DNA from: Leifsonia sp052114085
GTDB taxonomy: Bacteria > Actinomycetota > Actinomycetes > Actinomycetales > Microbacteriaceae
NCBI RefSeq assembly: GCF_052114085.1
Contig: NZ_JBFREB010000001.1
Location: 248,001-312,000 of the forward strand
Length of the DNA: 64,000 nt
Direction: 5' to 3'
Made by a program: the position numbers and the translations under genes. The notes under the pieces were generated by a model that was given only the letters and a program-made list of their open reading frames with translations, was not told the DNA's origin and did no database searches. Positions 63,003-64,000 of this stretch are shown one piece after another. Position 1 is the first letter of the stretch. The number at the start of each line of letters is the position of its first letter.

Positions 63003-64000
63003 TCAGAACGGCCAGATGAGCGGGACCAGGCCCACCGCGACGGCGATGAAGAGCACGAGCAGAGGCAGTCCGAGCCTCCAGTAGTCGGTGAATCGCAGCC
63101 CGCTCGGACCCATCACCATGAAGTTTGCGGGGGTCGCCACGGGGGTGAGGAACGCCGCCGCACAGACGACGGCCATCGCCATCAGGAACGGCAACGGTGA
63201 GACGTGCATCGACGCGGCGACGGAGACGGCGATCGGGGCGATGATGAGCGCGGTCGCCGTGTTGCTGATGAGTTGGCCGAAGATCGCAGCCACCAGACAG
63301 AGCGCGGCGAGCACGGCGGTCGGTCCGGCGCCGCCCACCCACCCGATCAGCCCATTCGCGATGGATGCGGCGGTGCCGGTCTGCGTGATCGCCGTCGAGA
63401 GGGGGATCATCCCCGCGACCAGGAGGAGGGTGGTCCACGAGATCGAACGGTGTGCCCGCTCGACGGAGACGACACGGGTGAGGACCATCGCGCCCGCGGC
63501 GAGCAGGCCCGTCACGGCCGGTGCGAACACTCCTGTCGCCAGCAGGATCACCATCATCGCGAGGATGGTCAGCGCCGTCCAGGCCCGCCAGCCGAGTGGC
63601 GCGGCCTGGCGCCGGACCAGGTCGGGCTCATCCACCACCAGCACATTCGGGTCGGTCAGGTTGGTCTCGAGATGGTCCCACCTGCCCTCCAGCAGCAGCA
63701 CATCGCCTGCCTCGAGAGAGGCTTCCACCTCCAGCGCCTCTCCGCCGCGCTGCACCGCGAGGAGGACCAGGTCCCCGCTGTCGGTCACCATCCCCGGGAA
63801 GGCACGCGCGCCCACCAGGCCCGACCGTGGGGGGATGACGACCTCGGCGACACCGGACTCCGATGCGATCAGAGAGCCCTCCGCGACGCCCGGGTACTCG
63901 CGCAGCAGGGTGCGGGCGTGGTCGCTGAAGTCTTTCGTCATCGCGGCCGGCGCTCGCGCCGGAACGAGCCGTTGACCGAGGAAGACCGCGATCAGCACGC
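63003..64000 (-). CDS. SLC13-family permease with TrkA-C domains, 5' end outside window
   Basis: The C-terminal 332 residues of a divalent-anion/sodium symporter family (SLC13/DASS) or related permease. The beginning lies beyond the right edge. From residue 20 a TrkA-C-like regulatory segment (GVAEVVIPPRSGLVGARAFP and DVLLLEGRWDHLETN) appears, then at least six hydrophobic helices; GQLISNTATALIIAPIAVSV contains the family SNTAT motif, and FLTPVATPANFMVMGP the second sodium-site motif. It should transport a carboxylate, sulfate or similar anion. It is upstream of the sigma factor on the same strand; co-transcription is possible but unclear. Confidence 0.9.
   Translation of the reverse strand, partial: VLIAVFLGQRLVPARAPAAMTKDFSDHARTLLREYPGVAEGSLIASESGVAEVVIPPRSGLVGARAFPGMVTDSGDLVLLAVQRGGEALEVEASLEAGDVLLLEGRWDHLETNLTDPNVLVVDEPDLVRRQAAPLGWRAWTALTILAMMVILLATGVFAPAVTGLLAAGAMVLTRVVSVERAHRSISWTTLLLVAGMIPLSTAITQTGTAASIANGLIGWVGGAGPTAVLAALCLVAAIFGQLISNTATALIIAPIAVSVAASMHVSPLPFLMAMAVVCAAAFLTPVATPANFMVMGPSGLRFTDYWRLGLPLLVLFIAVAVGLVPLIWPF

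Noticed and set aside
1..64000. Search for tRNA, rRNA, CRISPR arrays, transposases and phage genes
   Set aside because: None was recognised; no regularly spaced repeats, no integrase or transposase motifs, and no cloverleaf-like sequence was found by eye.

Overview
The window is very GC-rich. It has actinobacterial gene families (DosR/DosS-like two-component pair, GAF-ANTAR regulators, RskA-type anti-sigma factor, serine/threonine kinase, ABC sugar importers without their own ATPase), many ATGA/GTGA start-stop overlaps and many GTG/TTG starts. I infer a chromosomal segment of a high-GC actinobacterium, plausibly Microbacteriaceae; the sequence alone does not fix the genus. I saw no tRNA, rRNA, CRISPR array, transposase or phage gene.

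Region 1 (1-19.2 kb) is a carbohydrate-catabolism island. It starts with a truncated MFS transporter and a four-gene overlapping operon (Gfo/Idh/MocA dehydrogenase, DUF993 aldolase-like protein, TIM-barrel sugar isomerase, glycerate kinase). These are followed on the minus strand by an F420/NADPH reductase-like protein, a GH4 glycosidase and a DeoR repressor. A long plus-strand operon then encodes an ABC importer (lipoprotein plus two permeases), a second GH4 enzyme, GatY-like and GatZ-like tagatose-phosphate proteins, an AgaS-like SIS isomerase/deaminase, a BadF-type amino-sugar kinase, another Gfo/Idh/MocA protein and an uncharacterised acyltransferase-like protein. Together these look like uptake and breakdown of a galactosamine- or galactose-type glycoside through tagatose phosphates.

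Region 2 (19.2-41.8 kb) is the most interesting part: a stress or dormancy island. It holds universal stress proteins (four), split-barrel FMN proteins of the pyridoxamine-phosphate-oxidase superfamily (three), DUF1269 and DUF389 proteins, several tiny membrane proteins, a zinc alcohol dehydrogenase overlapping a heavy-metal P-type ATPase, a cation/proton antiporter, a polymer-forming beta-helix membrane protein, an MFS exporter and a tandem GAF-ANTAR pair. In its middle lies an overlapping response-regulator/sensor-kinase pair closely resembling mycobacterial DosR/DosS, including a His at residue 142 that may correspond to the DosS haem ligand. I found eleven 14-bp near-palindromes of the type GGGAC-NNNN-GNCCC (plus one 13-bp relative) upstream of most of these operons. 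This looks like a compact, self-contained DosR-type regulon. The island also contains a broken beta-CASP/MBL gene and two copies of an undescribed small protein family.

Region 3 (41.9-64 kb) is mixed: a fatty-acid desaturase, a secreted AA10 polysaccharide monooxygenase with FnIII and CBM5/12-type modules, a serine/threonine kinase, a LysR-controlled hydrolase operon, a SUKH-like protein, a DUF445 protein, an MMPL exporter with divergent TetR regulator, a lactonase-like MBL protein, an olefin biosynthesis cluster (oleA, fused oleBC, oleD), a quinone-reductase-like protein, a secreted DUF4397 protein, an ECF sigma/anti-sigma pair with a small convergent gene, and the C-terminal part of an SLC13 transporter running off the right edge.
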